Positions 1 to 12,896 of a stretch of 64,000 bases of DNA are shown in pieces. The DNA is from Eimeria necatrix. Lineage: Eukaryota; Apicomplexa; Conoidasida; Eucoccidiorida; Eimeriidae. The translations under genes were made by a program, and so were the position numbers. The stretch's first letter is position 1. Each line of letters begins with the position of its first letter. The stretch covers positions 37,193-101,192 of the forward strand of contig NW_013655314.1 of NCBI RefSeq assembly GCF_000499385.1, read 5' to 3'. Under the pieces are notes generated by a model, which was given only the letters and a program-made list of their open reading frames with translations, was not told the origin of the DNA and searched no databases.

Positions 1-1404
1 TCCTCACACATGTTACACCTCTGCGGCAGTTTCTCAGTATTTCCCTCAATCATCGATTCTATCTCACGCATCGCATGTTTTCTAAAGAGGAGTTCACATG
101 CCTCCGTTCTACCATGAGCTCATAAGATGTCTAGCTTGGAGCCAAGAAGCAGGCCCTTATTCGGGCGTGGCCAGAGCTAATAAATAATGAAGCAAAGGTA
201 CAGTATTTTCTCGGTACTGATAACTACTGCCGCACGTTCGTGTGTTCTGACTTTGAGGACACTGCGCGCCCGTTTGTTGATCTCAGAATCAGCGGCACCC
301 ATTTCTACAAAAACGGAATTAGAACGCATACCCTACGACGCCTTTAGGAGTATTTAATCGGCTGGATGACCATGCATGTTCGTAATACCACTAAGCGCCG
401 CTATGTGGGCACTTGGGCCTCTGGCGGCATGACCACACCCGCGTTATCCTGCAACAGCTAGGCCTTAACAGAATCCAAAAGTGTTGCCCATTGCGTTGTT
501 TGCTGCCGGCGCCTATTCATTTTCCCATCAATATTTCAAAATTTGGCTGACTTCGCTGCTTTGCTGCACGTAGGCTAGAGCACTCTATACACTAAAATCT
601 TGTAACCTGCATATGGGACCCCGCAATACAGATCCAAAGCTACTATATACTGAAGAACCCACCATATACCATCATCAAACATGGCCCGTTCTCACCGTAC
701 CAGCATGCGCCGGTGAATTCACTTCAGATCGTCAGAAGAATTTACGAGAGCTTCAGGCGCCCTGGTTTTACGCATTATAAGAAAAAATTAACGCTTGGCG
801 CGGCGTGTCAGACAGAATTAAGCCTTGCAAGAAGACCAACGGAAACAATGGGTTAATTAGTGAGGAGCTGCCGTTTGGCGTCGGCTGTGCGCCGATCGAG
901 GCTAGGACGACCCCCCGAAAAGAAAAATTGCACGAAACTTGCATTTCTGCCCGATCCACACCCATTTTTATGGATTTCTATCAAAACGAAAACTGAATAC
1001 CAATCAAATCACTCGGCAGAAGCCAGTTAGTGGATCGGATCGTTCCCCAAACAGTCCCCGCTGCCACGCAGTGCCGTGGGTGTTCTTTTGTTAACACGAG
1101 CAGGAAGCCCCCTGACCTTCTTCTTGCATCACACCTAAACCAATGATACTGAATCCCAGGACTTATTAAATTGAGTTTCGAGGCTCAGGTGTTTGTGGTT
1201 TAATGTGTGTTGGCCCGTTTGGGTCGTAATTTACAGACACACGAACAACACAAGAGCAACCAAAGAAATTCGCTGTCTTTTTTAAGTTTCATTTCACGGG
1301 CATCATAATCCGCCATTTTACCCGCCCCCGCTTCACAAAGCAGGAGCTGCAATCGAGGGCTGGACATCATCTTCCTTCTAGAGCAGCACATTGGTACAGG
1401 CCAG
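1..1404. other. Repeat-poor stretch, no gene recognised
   Basis: Only short, mutually overlapping open frames are visible, with no coding character. There are no CAG tracts and no telomere-like heptamers. The right end presumably carries the promoter and 5' UTR of the gene that starts at 1405. I see nothing else that can be named. Confidence 0.5.
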
Positions 1405-2772
1405 ATGTACGAGGCAGTAGAGGAGCGAGAAGCTCGCGAGACGGAGGCGGACACAGCTGTAAGAAGTGCTTCCCAGGAGAAAAAGGAACAGTCCGTACAC
1501 GCTGGCCAAACTGATGTTGTATCCGAACCACAGGATTGCTGCGACCCGCCTCCTCTGCCTTGTGCCTCCATCCCCGATGCTCTCGCGGATATAGAGGAAC
1601 AGCAGCTAGGCCTAACGGACGCAACATCTTTAGGGACAAAGAACCAAACAAATGAAAGTGAAGTTCCCAGAAGAAAGCCGAAAAGAAGGGCTCTCATATG
1701 GAGCGCTGCATTCGTGGCTGTGTTGCTGGCAGTGCTCACTATTGCCAGCCGACGAGCCCTTAAGAAGACGGCCCAACTCAAAGGCCCGCTCCTAACGTCA
1801 AACCCTGAAGAGGTAAAAATGTTCGAAGAGGCCCTGCAGGATCAGGTTGAAGGTTTCAAGCGGCTATGGGAAACAGCTTCTCCCGCCACGAGGCAATCAT
1901 TTCACGCTCATTACACTCCCAAAGTGCAGGGGTCGTCTCCAACCACAAGCCCTTTGAATTTATTTGAGCGCCAAGTGTCTTGGCTGCTTCAAAAGAACCG
2001 ACCAGGCAAGCGGGCGACACCAGAACAACAAGGGCAGTACGCGCAGATGCTACAAATTGCGTGGGTGGTCATAAAAGCAGCGGAGGCTCGTCTTGTGTGT
2101 CTAAAGCAGCTTGAAGAATTCTTGGCGAAGGCGCATAGGAGCGACGAAAGCCGCCTCAGTGTACGAAATCCATTTTTCCCTGGAGGAACCTGGACAACTT
2201 CGGGCGGCGGGCTCTTGAGTTTCAGGGGCTTCATGAATCTGCTTGAACCAGAAAAGGCAGCCAGTGCAGGTTGCGGAGAAGCGTCTGCTACGGATGAAGC
2301 AGTACCGAAGGCGCTGGCTCACTCTCTGGCAAACTCAATCCAAATGCATGAGCTCCAGTTGGAGATGGATGCAAAAGTGCATCAAGTTTTTCACGAGCTC
2401 TTACTTATCACGGGCACAGCATTGCCGTGCGGTCCCCAGAGGCCCATTGAGGAGCTTGCCAAGACCGGTGCGCTCTTTTCAGAGCAGCGGAGGCCTTTCT
2501 TCCCTGTTTCTTTCTTCGCATCTTTGCTTTCGAGCTTCAGCCGGATACACAAGGCACAAGAAATCCCAGAAGAAATCATTTCCACCTGGATGTACCAGTG
2601 GACATATGAGGGAGTTACACAAAGACTGACAGAATTAGAAGACCTCATACGCGAGAATGCTTCAGCTACTGCTTCGGTCAAAAAAACACTTGTGAATCGC
2701 TGGGTACTTCTTGGACCAGAAGACGCAAACGATTCCACAGATTTCGCTTGTCTTGCATTTTCACTCCTGTAA
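1405..2772 (+). CDS. Single-pass membrane protein of unknown function
   Basis: An uninterrupted 455-codon frame starts at an ATG and ends in TAA, overlapped by an AATAAA motif at the stop. Residues 1-90 are acidic and Ser/Thr-rich. A basic stretch (KPKRR, about 91-95) directly precedes one hydrophobic helix (about 96-114, ALIWSAAFVAVLLAVLTIAS). The remaining 340 residues contain scattered cysteines, amphipathic helices and no low-complexity tract. There is no N-terminal signal peptide, so a signal-anchor (type II) topology is the simplest reading. I do not recognise a domain; it may be a coccidia-specific protein. An upstream exon cannot be excluded. The lack of Gln/Ala runs is unusual beside the other genes here, but fits its repeat-poor surroundings. 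Confidence 0.6.
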   Translation: MYEAVEEREARETEADTAVRSASQEKKEQSVHAGQTDVVSEPQDCCDPPPLPCASIPDALADIEEQQLGLTDATSLGTKNQTNESEVPRRKPKRRALIWSAAFVAVLLAVLTIASRRALKKTAQLKGPLLTSNPEEVKMFEEALQDQVEGFKRLWETASPATRQSFHAHYTPKVQGSSPTTSPLNLFERQVSWLLQKNRPGKRATPEQQGQYAQMLQIAWVVIKAAEARLVCLKQLEEFLAKAHRSDESRLSVRNPFFPGGTWTTSGGGLLSFRGFMNLLEPEKAASAGCGEASATDEAVPKALAHSLANSIQMHELQLEMDAKVHQVFHELLLITGTALPCGPQRPIEELAKTGALFSEQRRPFFPVSFFASLLSSFSRIHKAQEIPEEIISTWMYQWTYEGVTQRLTELEDLIRENASATASVKKTLVNRWVLLGPEDANDSTDFACLAFSLL

Positions 2773-4253
2773 TAAAACGCCAAAATGCTCCCTAGAGCGT
2801 GAATTCTACTTTGTACGAACACGTCTTCAAGCCAGGGCTTTTTCTGTTACCGTACTCCGTCGCTGAGAATTCAGTGTTTGGCTTGCCCGGCTCATGCCGT
2901 CTCGCATCCTCGCTGTGCTTATACAGGCAGCGTGCCATTCTGAAAAGGTTTGCTCCTAAGCGAGACGCCTCAGGGGGATATTTTATAAAAACTTGTACCA
3001 TGGCGCACATATTGAGAGGGCGCTGAAGCTAATTCTTTGTTTCAGCATGTTTTGCAACTGAATCTGCCCAAGATCTGTTTGGCACCGCATTTGCTATCTT
3101 GTACGGAAGAATGATTTCCCCGTTTTGCGTAGAGCCAGTCACCGGAGCACTACAACTATAGTTTCTTTCGTGCCATTGTCTGACGCGCACGCACAGCTAC
3201 AGTGCGTTGCTCGAAAGTGAAGACGTAGGCCAAACGCGCCTGTTGGGTAGAGCAAAACGCCCGCGCTGTCCAGTACCACGGATCTGCTTTTACTCCAAAA
3301 ATATGTCGGAGGCGCCGAACTGCCTACTTGTATTGGGTACTCCTGAGCCTGGTAAACTTGGGAAGCTTCAGTTTACTCATAGACTCCTCTTCCCGCCGTT
3401 CGTGATCGTTCCTTGTGCGTCTAATGACAGCATGAACGTATGCATGATCGCCGAATGGTCACCGGACAAGTCTAGCTCTTCATTGCGTCTAAAAAAAGTA
3501 GAATGACGGATAGATAAGGCGCCGGGTGCACTGGGAAGCAACGGGGAGCTTCACGGAAATCGACGCAATATCCTATGCAACTGTTACAGCGCTGTTCTAC
3601 TCTGGTGGCCCGTTGTAGTGGCCTAAAAATGTCATGCCTCATCTGGAAGAAAGTCTAAATATTTGCTTGCCGATTTCTGCTCAGTTTGTCAGCCTGAAGA
3701 ATAGAGCCTAAGGTCGCCATAGGTCACTCGTCAACGATCACGGCAATGCGTCAGTGTACTCTCGCGTCCACAGTTGTACAGCGCTCAAACAAGAGGTTTG
3801 AGTATTTGGATGCATTTAAACGTAAGTTAATGGCTCGCCTTTCGTTTTCGTGCGTAAACACAAACGAGGAAATCTGCTCCGCGCTAGCCGCCTCGCAGCC
3901 CCAAATTGCATGTACTGGAAACCTAATTGTGCGCCTTTTCGGGATCTGCCATTCTCTACTGTTCTTCTTTATATATTTGTTCCTCTCAACTGGGCGTATG
4001 GCAACCCAAGGGCTATGCAGGAGTCATTAGTGAAACTTTGAAGGAGCGGGCGCCCGGGGGCCCTTGGAGCCTTCAATTTTTTAGAAACATGCTCCTGTCT
4101 TCTTTTGTTTCATTTGCATTTGTTTTTCAATCGCCTTTGTTTCCATATTTTACCAAGCAAAGGTGCAGCAAGAGCCTTCTGCGGTCCCACTCTGGGGGGC
4201 CCCACACCCAACTATGTACTGAGTTGGGGGGACAGTCATAGCATCTTCCCACA
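2773..4253. other. Intergenic, no gene recognised
   Basis: Short open frames (for example 3207-3506) start and stop without recognisable motifs. The last few hundred bases before 4254 probably include the promoter of the RRP6 gene. Nothing else is supported. Confidence 0.45.
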
Positions 4254-7200
4254 ATGAACTTCTGTCTTTCCACTGTAGATGCGTACCTCTGTCAGAGGAC
4301 GGAGGCGCTGCTTCATGACTCAAGGGGGAGCCAGGACCCACAAAGCTCAGAAGCTGCTGCAGAAGCAACAGCAGTGGAAGTCGATCCAACTAACGATGTT
4401 ACTCCACGCCCGAACAGCCTCAAGAGTTTGCTACACCAGGTAGCGGGTGTAGCTGCTGCTGCACAGAGAATCCCTGGGGGTGATGACTACACCATCAGGA
4501 CATCGACAAGCAGCAACGCGAGAAAAGCAGCAGAGGCAGCAGCAGCAGACACCCTCAAAATCCTCTTAGATATCGCTGTAGGCTGCTCAGGGAAAAGTTC
4601 CAATCTTAGTGTACTGAAGAAGGCGGAGGAGCTTCACCGTTTACTAGCTGGGCCTTCTGACTCGACAAGCAACACCGGTAAAGGCAGCAGCACTAGCACC
4701 AGCATACTGCTGCAGGAGCATGGGCAGCAAATTCACGAAGGTGTTGGTGTTGGCATCCAGGGTTTATTGGATGAGCTGCTTGAGGCAGTTGATCTGTGTT
4801 TGGAGGCACACAGACGCAGTCCCCAAACGAGAATTCGTGCGCAGCTGCCTTCACAGCAGCACGGGGGGCAGCCAGAGAAGCGGCAGCAGGAGCAGCTGCA
4901 GCAACAGCAGACTCGAGAGACAGCAGAAGCAAATGAGAAATCTGCAGTGCTGGGACGTGATGGACGCGTTATAAGTCTGCCTTCCATTTTCTCGGTGCTG
5001 GAGGGCCGCCCTCAGAGTCAGTGGGCATACCTTATCAACAACGACAGCAGAAAATTTGTGCCTCGCCTTCACGAGAAGCCCCACAAAAAGTACCCTTTGA
5101 CTCCAGCTACAGTGGATGCTCAGAAGGAGAGAGCTCTTTGGCTGGAGAGGCGGAGGGACTTGCTGGAGGACACGGTCTCTACTGCTGCTGCTGCCGAGAC
5201 TGCATCGGGCCAGCAGAAGCAGCAGCTGCTGGAGCAGCTCAGGCAGCATGAGGAGGACCTGATAACTCTACAGAAAGAAGAAGATGAGGCGCAAAGCGCA
5301 GAAAGCACTGAACCGTTGCCACATCCGTATGAGGGCGAACTGAAGGATCTAGTGTGGCTTGCAGAGGGAGACAAGCAACAGTCGGGTGTATATTCAGGTG
5401 TGTTGACGCTCTTATTAAATATCAGCGATAGGATGCTTAACAGTTCTTCTGCTGTTGGAGCTGCTGCGGAAAGCACTTCGTATTCAGGCGCCTCATGAGG
5501 CGAAGACGCCACCTTCAGCAACGCTGGGCTGACAGTAAATTGCCAACATTTGGTGTTCTCCATGTGCTTTGTTTGACTTCTTTTGCCGTTTCTGAGTAGA
5601 ACTTTTCACCTTGAAAGAGGCTACTCTACCTTCACCTGTCGAGGAAACTCCGTTGGTTTTTGTGGAAACGCCACAGCAACTTCGGGAGATGCTAGACGAG
5701 CTTTGTAGCGGTAAGCTGCTGCGTTGTCGGCTGTAAGGTGCTGCAGCTGCCGTACGTGAATTTCTAGTATGTTTGTTCTGTTGTGCCTGTCTTGCGTATA
5801 TGTCTTTGGCAGACGTGTCGCAGCTGCCGTGGGCTGTTTGCGCCTAGTCCATTGTGCGCATCATATTGTTGCTGGTGTTGTGCCAATGCGATTTTGCTTT
5901 CTAGGGCGCCATAAGGTGGTAGCCATTGACACGGAGCACCACTCCTACGAGAGCTACAAAGGTTTTATATGCTTGATTCAGCTTTCCACATGCGGAAGCG
6001 CAGGAGCGGCTAAGGATTTCCTTGTCGACCCATTTTCTCTTTTTGTTCACTTGACTGCCTTGAATGAGCTCACCGCGAACCCCAAAATTCTCAAAATCCT
6101 TCACGGCTCAGCAAGTGACGTCATATGGCTGCAGGTGCATCGAGCTTTTCACTATTTCATAAAGCGAGTTACACAGCTCGCTTTTAAGCGTTGTCTGCGT
6201 AATTTTTGGCTATCCCTCCTGCATCGCAGCGCTCCCACCATTTTGTCGAACCTGTCGGCATCTGCGGTGGAGAGATCTTCTCGTGACATTGTCGTGGCTT
6301 GACCCTGACAGCCATTTTCCCTTCATATGCCCCGTGCATGCTGTTCTGGTGTCCCTGTGTATCTTTGCTTCATAGACATGCGGCACTGCAACCTCTGCCA
6401 CTTTGGCGGACGCGTGCCGAATTACATTTCCCGTGCGTATTGACGTGCAGGCTTTCCTGCCCTTTGCGCATGCTAAATACTCTGTGCATGCTAAATTGTC
6501 TTTTTTCTGTCTGTTATGCGGAGGCTTTGACTCTTCTCGTCACCTTTTGTTTGTCGCAGCGTGACTTTTCCGTTTACTTGGTTAATGTATTCGACACGGC
6601 CGTGGCAGCTAGAACTTTGGCGATCCCTGGTGGAGCTTCTCTCGCAAATCTTCTAAGTTTTTACTTAAAGAAGCAGAAGGACAGGAAAATGCAACTAGCG
6701 GACTGGAGAGTCAGGTGAGTCCTACATCTCGACGCTTGTATTCAAATCAAGCACTTCCTGTAGTGCTCAGGCCGTCCTGTTACGTATGCAGTGAATCCTA
6801 CTGTTGCTCCTGCCCGGGGTCACGTTTTGTCCGACATTTCTCTGTGCAGCTGTGGAGTTCTTGTTTTTTCTGCTTCTGCTTTCTTTGCTGTCTAGGCCCC
6901 TTACCAAGGAAATGAAGAGCTACGGCCGGTCGGACACACACTATCTGCCTTACATTTACCAGTGCATGCAGAACCAACTTCTCGCCAGGGACGACCAGTA
7001 CGTGCAGCCGCTGCGTGTGTTTCTGCTAGTCGTGTTTTTAGCAAGCTGGAATACCGTAACGTCAAGATCTTGTCACAGACTTCGAGATCGAATGGCCGCA
7101 TTTTACTTCATATTTGGTCGATCCTTCGGGAAGTCGTCAATGTGAATACTTGCTAGTGCGACTGCTGCTGTGGGTGCTGTTGCAGGACGGGAATGTTCAA

Positions 7201-9638
7201 TCTGAGCTGCACAACGCCTGCGGAGCTAGGCACCCCCACTGGAGTATGCGCCTTAAACACCTTAAATGCAATAGGACAGGCCACTGCATGATGCTACTGG
7301 TGTTGCTGCAGAGTGCAGCAACACCGAAGTTGGCAAGATCCAGAGTTAGCTGCAGCGTCGCACAAAAGCAGCACGATTAACGGCACCAGCAGCATGCCAA
7401 TTCCTTCATTGTCGTATGCATGCCTCTGCATGCAGTCGGGCAAGGCTGCAGTTCTGGGAGTGATGGAACGCAGTAGAGATATCTGTCTCTCCCTGTACAC
7501 CGAGGGACCGTTTGATGAGGAGAAGGAAGCCACTCAGCTCCTCAAAAGGAATAACGTCGCGCTTGCACCTTTATCATTTGCGGCTCTCGTAAGGCTTGCT
7601 GATTCTTCTATTTGCATTGCTCTTATTGCTACTCTCCCCGTTCCAAATCCATCATTAACGTATGTGGCTAGCTTTCGGCTACACGCCGCACCCCGCTTGT
7701 GCTTATTTGTGGGACTTATTCGTTGGTGGCGCATGACTGTATCATTGGAGTATTGCTGCTGCTTGTGCCATCATGCGCTTGCTGCCGTTGCTGAACTTTA
7801 TGTACATTGGTTTGACTATCTTTTTTCTCTGCAGAAGGGGCTTCTCGCGTGGAGAGATTCTGTTGCCCGGAAAAGGGACGTCAGCCCCCACGCAGTCCTC
7901 GCAAATGCTTGCATCTTGCTTTTGGCGCAAAGAGTGAGAAGTTATTTAAAAGAGGGCATCAAAGCACCAAAAGCTGTTACCGCAACGGCAGTGGCTGCTT
8001 GCGTCGCAGGACAAATACATTGGCGCCAGCTGCTGTCCCCAACGCCAATTTTATTTATTGCTTCCGCGGCTAGACCTTCTCCTTTGTGTCCTTGCATTTA
8101 GTATTCCCCTAATAGTAATCACTGGCTTTGTTCTGATTGTTGGTGGTGCTGCAGAGACCGCTAGATCACATGCAGCTTCGAAGCGCCATCCGCCCAACAC
8201 CGCCGGCTGTCCGCCGGTACAGCGGGGATATTTTGAAAGCCATTCATGTAGGCTGCCATCTGTACTTTGGAAACCTAGCCTCTCCAATTTCTAAGTCGTA
8301 TTGCTGTATGGCGCATGAAAAGCATTGAGGGATTGTGCTGCTACTGCTGCTCTCGAAAATGTCTCCACAGGACGGTCTACAGAAAGCAGCAACGCAACCA
8401 TCTCCTCCAGTAGACGCTCATCAGGAGGCTGAAGCGGAGAGCAAGCAGCAACAGACTCAGCCGCAGGAGCAGAAACAGCCAGATCAGCCAGAGCCGATGC
8501 TCGACGATACGGATGATTTGCTGCCATCTGCTGAAGTGCTTAGAAATGCTGTGACTGCACAGCAGCAACTGCTTGCCGCATTTGATGCACCGGAGGCCTC
8601 TGTGGATGCACCAGCAGGAGCCTCCGACAATAAGGGAGAGCCCAACGCCTTCGACAAAAACAATGGCAGTAGCTCGCCTGGCAGCAGCAGTCGTAGTGAC
8701 ACCAACACTAGCAGCCTTCAGCAACAGCAACAGTCGCCGGTGCAAATAGGAGGCCTCTTCCGGATCGGCTCGACTGGCCCTAAACCTTCAGTGGTGGTTA
8801 GGATCTCCTCGGATGTCTTATCTTGTCATATGGAGAACTACTTCGGTAAGTGGCCTCCGCTGCTGCCGTTGCTGTTGCTCCTGCCACCCTTGACTATTGC
8901 TGCTACCGCAACTCTCCTTTGTGCTTCTGCTACAGTAGATTCTAGCTCTTCCTCTCACGTTCTCATCTTTTTTGTGCTCTTGGTGTGGGTGCTGCTTTGT
9001 CCAAATGACTTTGCAGGTTCAGCAGCATCGGGTATATCGGTGCAATCTGCCAGTGTGAGTGAGGAGCAGCTGTGAACAGAAGCATCATCAAGTTAGGTTT
9101 CAGCACGAAATGTGAATCACCGTTGTTGCTGCGTTTCAACTGGTTTTCTCAGGTCCGCAACGCGTCTCACAAAGCGCGGCAAGTTGCGCGTTGGGTATAC
9201 AGGCAGTTGCAGCAAATGGAAATGAACAGACTGCTGCATTGTCAAGAAATGCCGGACGTCCAGGTACCAGAACAGGTGGAGCAGAAACAGCATCATCAGG
9301 TTGATGAAGTCGTCAGCACGGGTCTTCATTTACTCCCTGCTCACCCGCCCCCGCCACCAGACCCAGAAATTGTGGCGGCAGCAGTAGCAGCAATAGGGAT
9401 CAGTGGTTCTGCAGCGGCCGTAGCTCCAACCGCACCGGAGGCGCCTTCCACGTCACCCACTGTAGCCAAGGACGCCACTGTGGGGAATGTAAGCAAGAAA
9501 AGGGGACATTCTGCAGAGGTCGAGGCCTCGATGGGTCTGCTCCCCGTAGCTCAACAGAAGTGGAAGAGGCGGAAAAAGCAGCGACAGCACCCAGCGAAGT
9601 TGCCACGACCACTAGAAGCTACACAGTTCGTCAATTAA
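4254..9638 (+). CDS. RRP6: RRP6/EXOSC10-type 3'-5' exoribonuclease (12 exons)
   Basis: This is the nuclear exosome 3'-5' exonuclease that trims and degrades nuclear RNAs. Proposed exons: 4254-5397, 5618-5710, 5905-6134, 6560-6714, 6896-7018, 7186-7243, 7436-7588, 7835-7933, 8155-8247, 8371-8845, 9017-9054, 9153-9638. All junctions keep phase and total 1,048 codons plus stop. Exon 1 has a PMC2NT-like segment (HQVAG...RIPGGDDYT, near residue 62) and the HPYEGEL motif. The DEDD-Y domain shows AIDTEHHSY (D421, E423), HGSASDVIWLQ (D484), ADWRVRPL and SYGRSDTHYL (Y550, D554). Exons 7-8 give the HRDC domain (MERSRDIC; LLAWRDSVARKRD). The C-terminus ends with a basic, NLS-like KWKRRKKQRQ. The fifth donor (GT after 7018) is the weakest call. 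Moderate Gln/Ala tracts occur only outside the catalytic core. Confidence 0.88.
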
Positions 9639-10542
9639 ATAGGCTACCTCTCGCTAATGTTGGCTTCGGCACAGCGGTCACTATCCTGGCTGCTGCTGTC
9701 ACATGTCAGCTCTAGAGGGATGTGAAAAACTTAATAGAAGGCGAGCCTTCTTTGTCTTATCCGATAGCACGGTGGTTCGATACGTAGCGCCTGTCTCAAG
9801 AGCTGGCATCCACAAATGCGCTCGATTTAGTTGTCAAACCAGAAGACGTAAGAATTTAGTGCAGGCGACATCTTTACAGCCAAACATTAGCAGTCGACCC
9901 TCCACAAGCCCGCGTAGGCACACCAGGACAGAGCTCTTGGGCACCTATTTCCCAGCGGGCCCGAAGGTCAGCCTCTCGTCGGAGTTGAAAAACGTGAAGG
10001 CATAGGACTATTACGCAGCAAAATATATTTCGACAAGCTTGTTGCTTTTGCAAGACAAAGAACTGGTTGAAAGACACACAGAAATCCCAAGAGTTTTGCT
10101 TCCCACCTCCAGCAGAACCCCAAGAAGAGCCTTCCGTGAGGGTGCATGGGGGAGCTCCCACTACCATGGGAAGTTTGGATGAACCTTGTCCCCGTGGTTG
10201 CATATCTTCACCTCAGTAGTGATGGCAAACCTGACCAGGCGGCATGTGCTTGTATTCACAGCATCCCTTTAACAGACTTGGGCGTGGTCCAGCACCGCAG
10301 TGTGTGCAGAGTGGCAGGTGGAAGTACATGAAGGAAAAGAAACATCCAAAAAAAAATTAAGCAATGCGACACTGTGCAGCATCGCCATCTTCCACGTAGA
10401 CGGGAGAAACACTGGCACAGAATCAGTTGCTTCTTTTGGGGTCTGTCTTCCGTCAAAGGCACTGTTCCATCGCTGCTCCGTTTCCACTTCCTGACTCAGC
10501 TGCTCAGACGCGTACTGCGCAAAATGACAAACTGGGCGCTGT
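9639..10542. other. Convergent intergenic spacer
   Basis: This is the shared 3' region of the RRP6 gene (+) and the oligoribonuclease gene (-). No coding frame with recognisable content was seen. Confidence 0.5.
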
Positions 10543-11088
10543 TCACTTGAAAATCTTATTGCGGTAATAGACGAGCTCCTGGATGCTTTCCTTGATGTCG
10601 TCAAGTGCCCTGTGCATATAGAGCTTCTTTGGTGGAGCGACCGTAGGGAACCAAGACTGCGCCAGGATCTTGATGCTCGAGACATCCAAGATTTGATAAT
10701 GCAGAAATTCAAGAAGGGCTGGCATCTCCTTTCTCAAGAACTCTTTGTCCATGTGAATGGAGTTACCAGCCAGAACCGCCTCTTTCGCTCCCACGCTGTT
10801 CTGCTTCAAGAAAGCTATTATGCGCTGCTCCGCGTCCTTTGCCGTCAGCGTCGCTCGTAGACAGGCCTCCGTCAAGCCTGAATTTCCGTGCTGCTCTCGG
10901 CACCAAGACCCCATTTCCTCGAGTGTTTCTTTAGGGCAATGCAGCACCATGCAGGGCCCTTCTTGCATGTACTTGAGCTCTCCGTCGGTTAGAATGCAAG
11001 CAACCTCCAAGATCCGGTCGTGAAGCGGGTCTAGGCCGGTCATTTCACAATCCAGCCACAGAAGGGGCTGGTCGAATTGGCGACCCAT
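10543..11088 (-). CDS. Oligoribonuclease (REXO2/Orn family)
   Basis: A 3'-5' exonuclease of 181 residues that degrades very short RNA oligonucleotides to mononucleotides. It is compact and full length for the family. DEDDh residues are visible in order: LLWLDCEMTGLD (Exo I, D and E), GNSIHMDKEFL (Exo II, D) and YMHRALDDIKESI (Exo III, H and D), with the family-typical PPKK just before the last motif. The open frame extends one GTG codon upstream, but the ATG at 11088 is the sensible start. The ATG is preceded on the sense strand by a pyrimidine-rich tract ending CAG, so a 5' UTR intron or a further 5' exon (for example a targeting peptide) is possible. There are no homopolymer insertions. It is tail-to-tail with RRP6, another RNA 3'-end nuclease; I infer no shared regulation. 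Confidence 0.93.
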   Translation of the reverse strand: MGRQFDQPLLWLDCEMTGLDPLHDRILEVACILTDGELKYMQEGPCMVLHCPKETLEEMGSWCREQHGNSGLTEACLRATLTAKDAEQRIIAFLKQNSVGAKEAVLAGNSIHMDKEFLRKEMPALLEFLHYQILDVSSIKILAQSWFPTVAPPKKLYMHRALDDIKESIQELVYYRNKIFK

Positions 11089-12825
11089 CACTGCGAGATT
11101 TTGAGAAGACAGTTAAGACGTTTGTTCTCGCTGCAGAGAGAAAACATAATAGAAAAACACTCACACAATCAGCATCCGGAGGCACACGGAACAAGTCTGT
11201 GGTTATGGCTACATACTTGCTCCGCATCAAGAGCTGGCTACCTCCTCAATAAGCCCTGCCCTAAATGGTATTCAGAGCTACAGCCAGCCCAAGACGACAC
11301 CGACGCTATAAGAGGTTTTCGTATGCAGTACCACCTACCTTATGGTTTGCGTTTTAAGAAGGGAACAAAAACATATATATTGAGAATGATGTCATCCAAA
11401 AGCGGCAAACGCCTGCGGTGATGGCTGTCTGGTGGAGACTCTCGGTGGCGGTCGATGGAGACACGAACAGCCAGCTGTCTAGACACGCCTTCCAGTAGAC
11501 CAGGAGCTCCTTCCTTCCCTTCTACCTGAAATGATGTCTTTGCAGCTCATATATAATTTTTAAGAGTCAACTAATGATACATTCCGGCAAAACTCCACCA
11601 AAATCGAGCTGGAAATCCCGAAACACGCTGCTTGGACTCTACCTCCCACCGCAACGCGGAGAATGGGAGAGCAGGAAAGAGCTTTGGCCGCAATGTTTAT
11701 TTCCTGGAACTCAAAGAAGCCACGAGTGATTAAATAAGTGGAAAGAGAATGCCCCTTATGCTCCCTTCAGGGAATTCACCGCTGTAAGGCCTCCTCGTAG
11801 CAGCAGACACCGCCAAGAGGCTGCACAGTGGCTCTTCGCAAACACCTCAACAGCTTCTCCTTGGCAGCAGCTATACTGCTGCTGAAATAGAACCCCATAA
11901 AAGGGCTGGCTGAGAGGCCTCAGTGGCCCGGAGCCTGTTGAGTTTGGGCCTTGACCCTGTGCAGCAACACCGACACCCTTCCAGCCGCATTCATTGCCCC
12001 TCACTCCTGCATGTCTCAACGCGACAAACTAACACTAAGTACACGAATTTGCACACTGTAAATCAGCTACGCCTCAAATTCGCTGCTGCAGAGATCCAGA
12101 TATTTCAGCGGTAGCAGGGATTCCCGAGGTGGCGGTTGTTTAACACGCTGCTTTGCCCAAGGGAGGGGGGGCTGCAGAGGCCCCCAGCATCCGTTCGCTG
12201 CAACAGAGGCCGACATTCCAGTGAATGTGAAGATTTCCACCTTCCAACCCATTCAGTGATTCTGCATATTAGAGAGTAATAGGGAATTTTATTGTACCAT
12301 TTTTGCGTGCACCGCTAGTGTGTGCGAAGTGATTACCATACGGGGCAACTGGATTGTGCGTACTTCCCCACAATGTCTCTTGAGATCCGTTGTGACAGGT
12401 CTCGTGCGTGGTAACTTAGTTTCAGAAGGTGTAACTTGAGCATAGCTACACTGCAAACCCTTAGTCGTTTTGCTCATGGCTGCACGTAGGGGATTTGAGG
12501 CGTCGGGCGGTGTGACTTCGTCGGGGAGAGGCTGACAATGTGGTTGCAGTGTGAAGTCTATGCTGCGCTTTGAAGAAAAGCGGGTGGCACTTCAGGATTG
12601 TGGCACTGCGTCCCATAGGGCTCCCTTCCTACACTGTTCCTTACGCTGACGGGTGAGGTTAGGTGGGAGAAAGGGAAGCTACGGAGAGAATAGGAGGAGG
12701 GACTTCTAGGGCTTTCTTGTGGCTCACTGTTCGAAGGCAGTAGATAAAAATACGTGGACATAGGAGTTTCTGATATCTTGGGGGGCTTAGGGCAACTGCT
12801 TTGGTGCTGTGGACCTGACTTGAAG

Positions 12826-12896
12826 TTAAATGTGTAAACACTGGGGAGTGCTCGGTCACAACGAGGCTAAATATGTAGACACTGGGGAGTGCTCGC
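12826..12896. repeat. Short direct duplication
   Basis: Two copies of a roughly 27-base phrase (core GACACTGGGGAGTGCTCG and the near-identical AACACTGGGGAGTGCTCG), about 40 bases apart. No gene overlaps it. Confidence 0.6.
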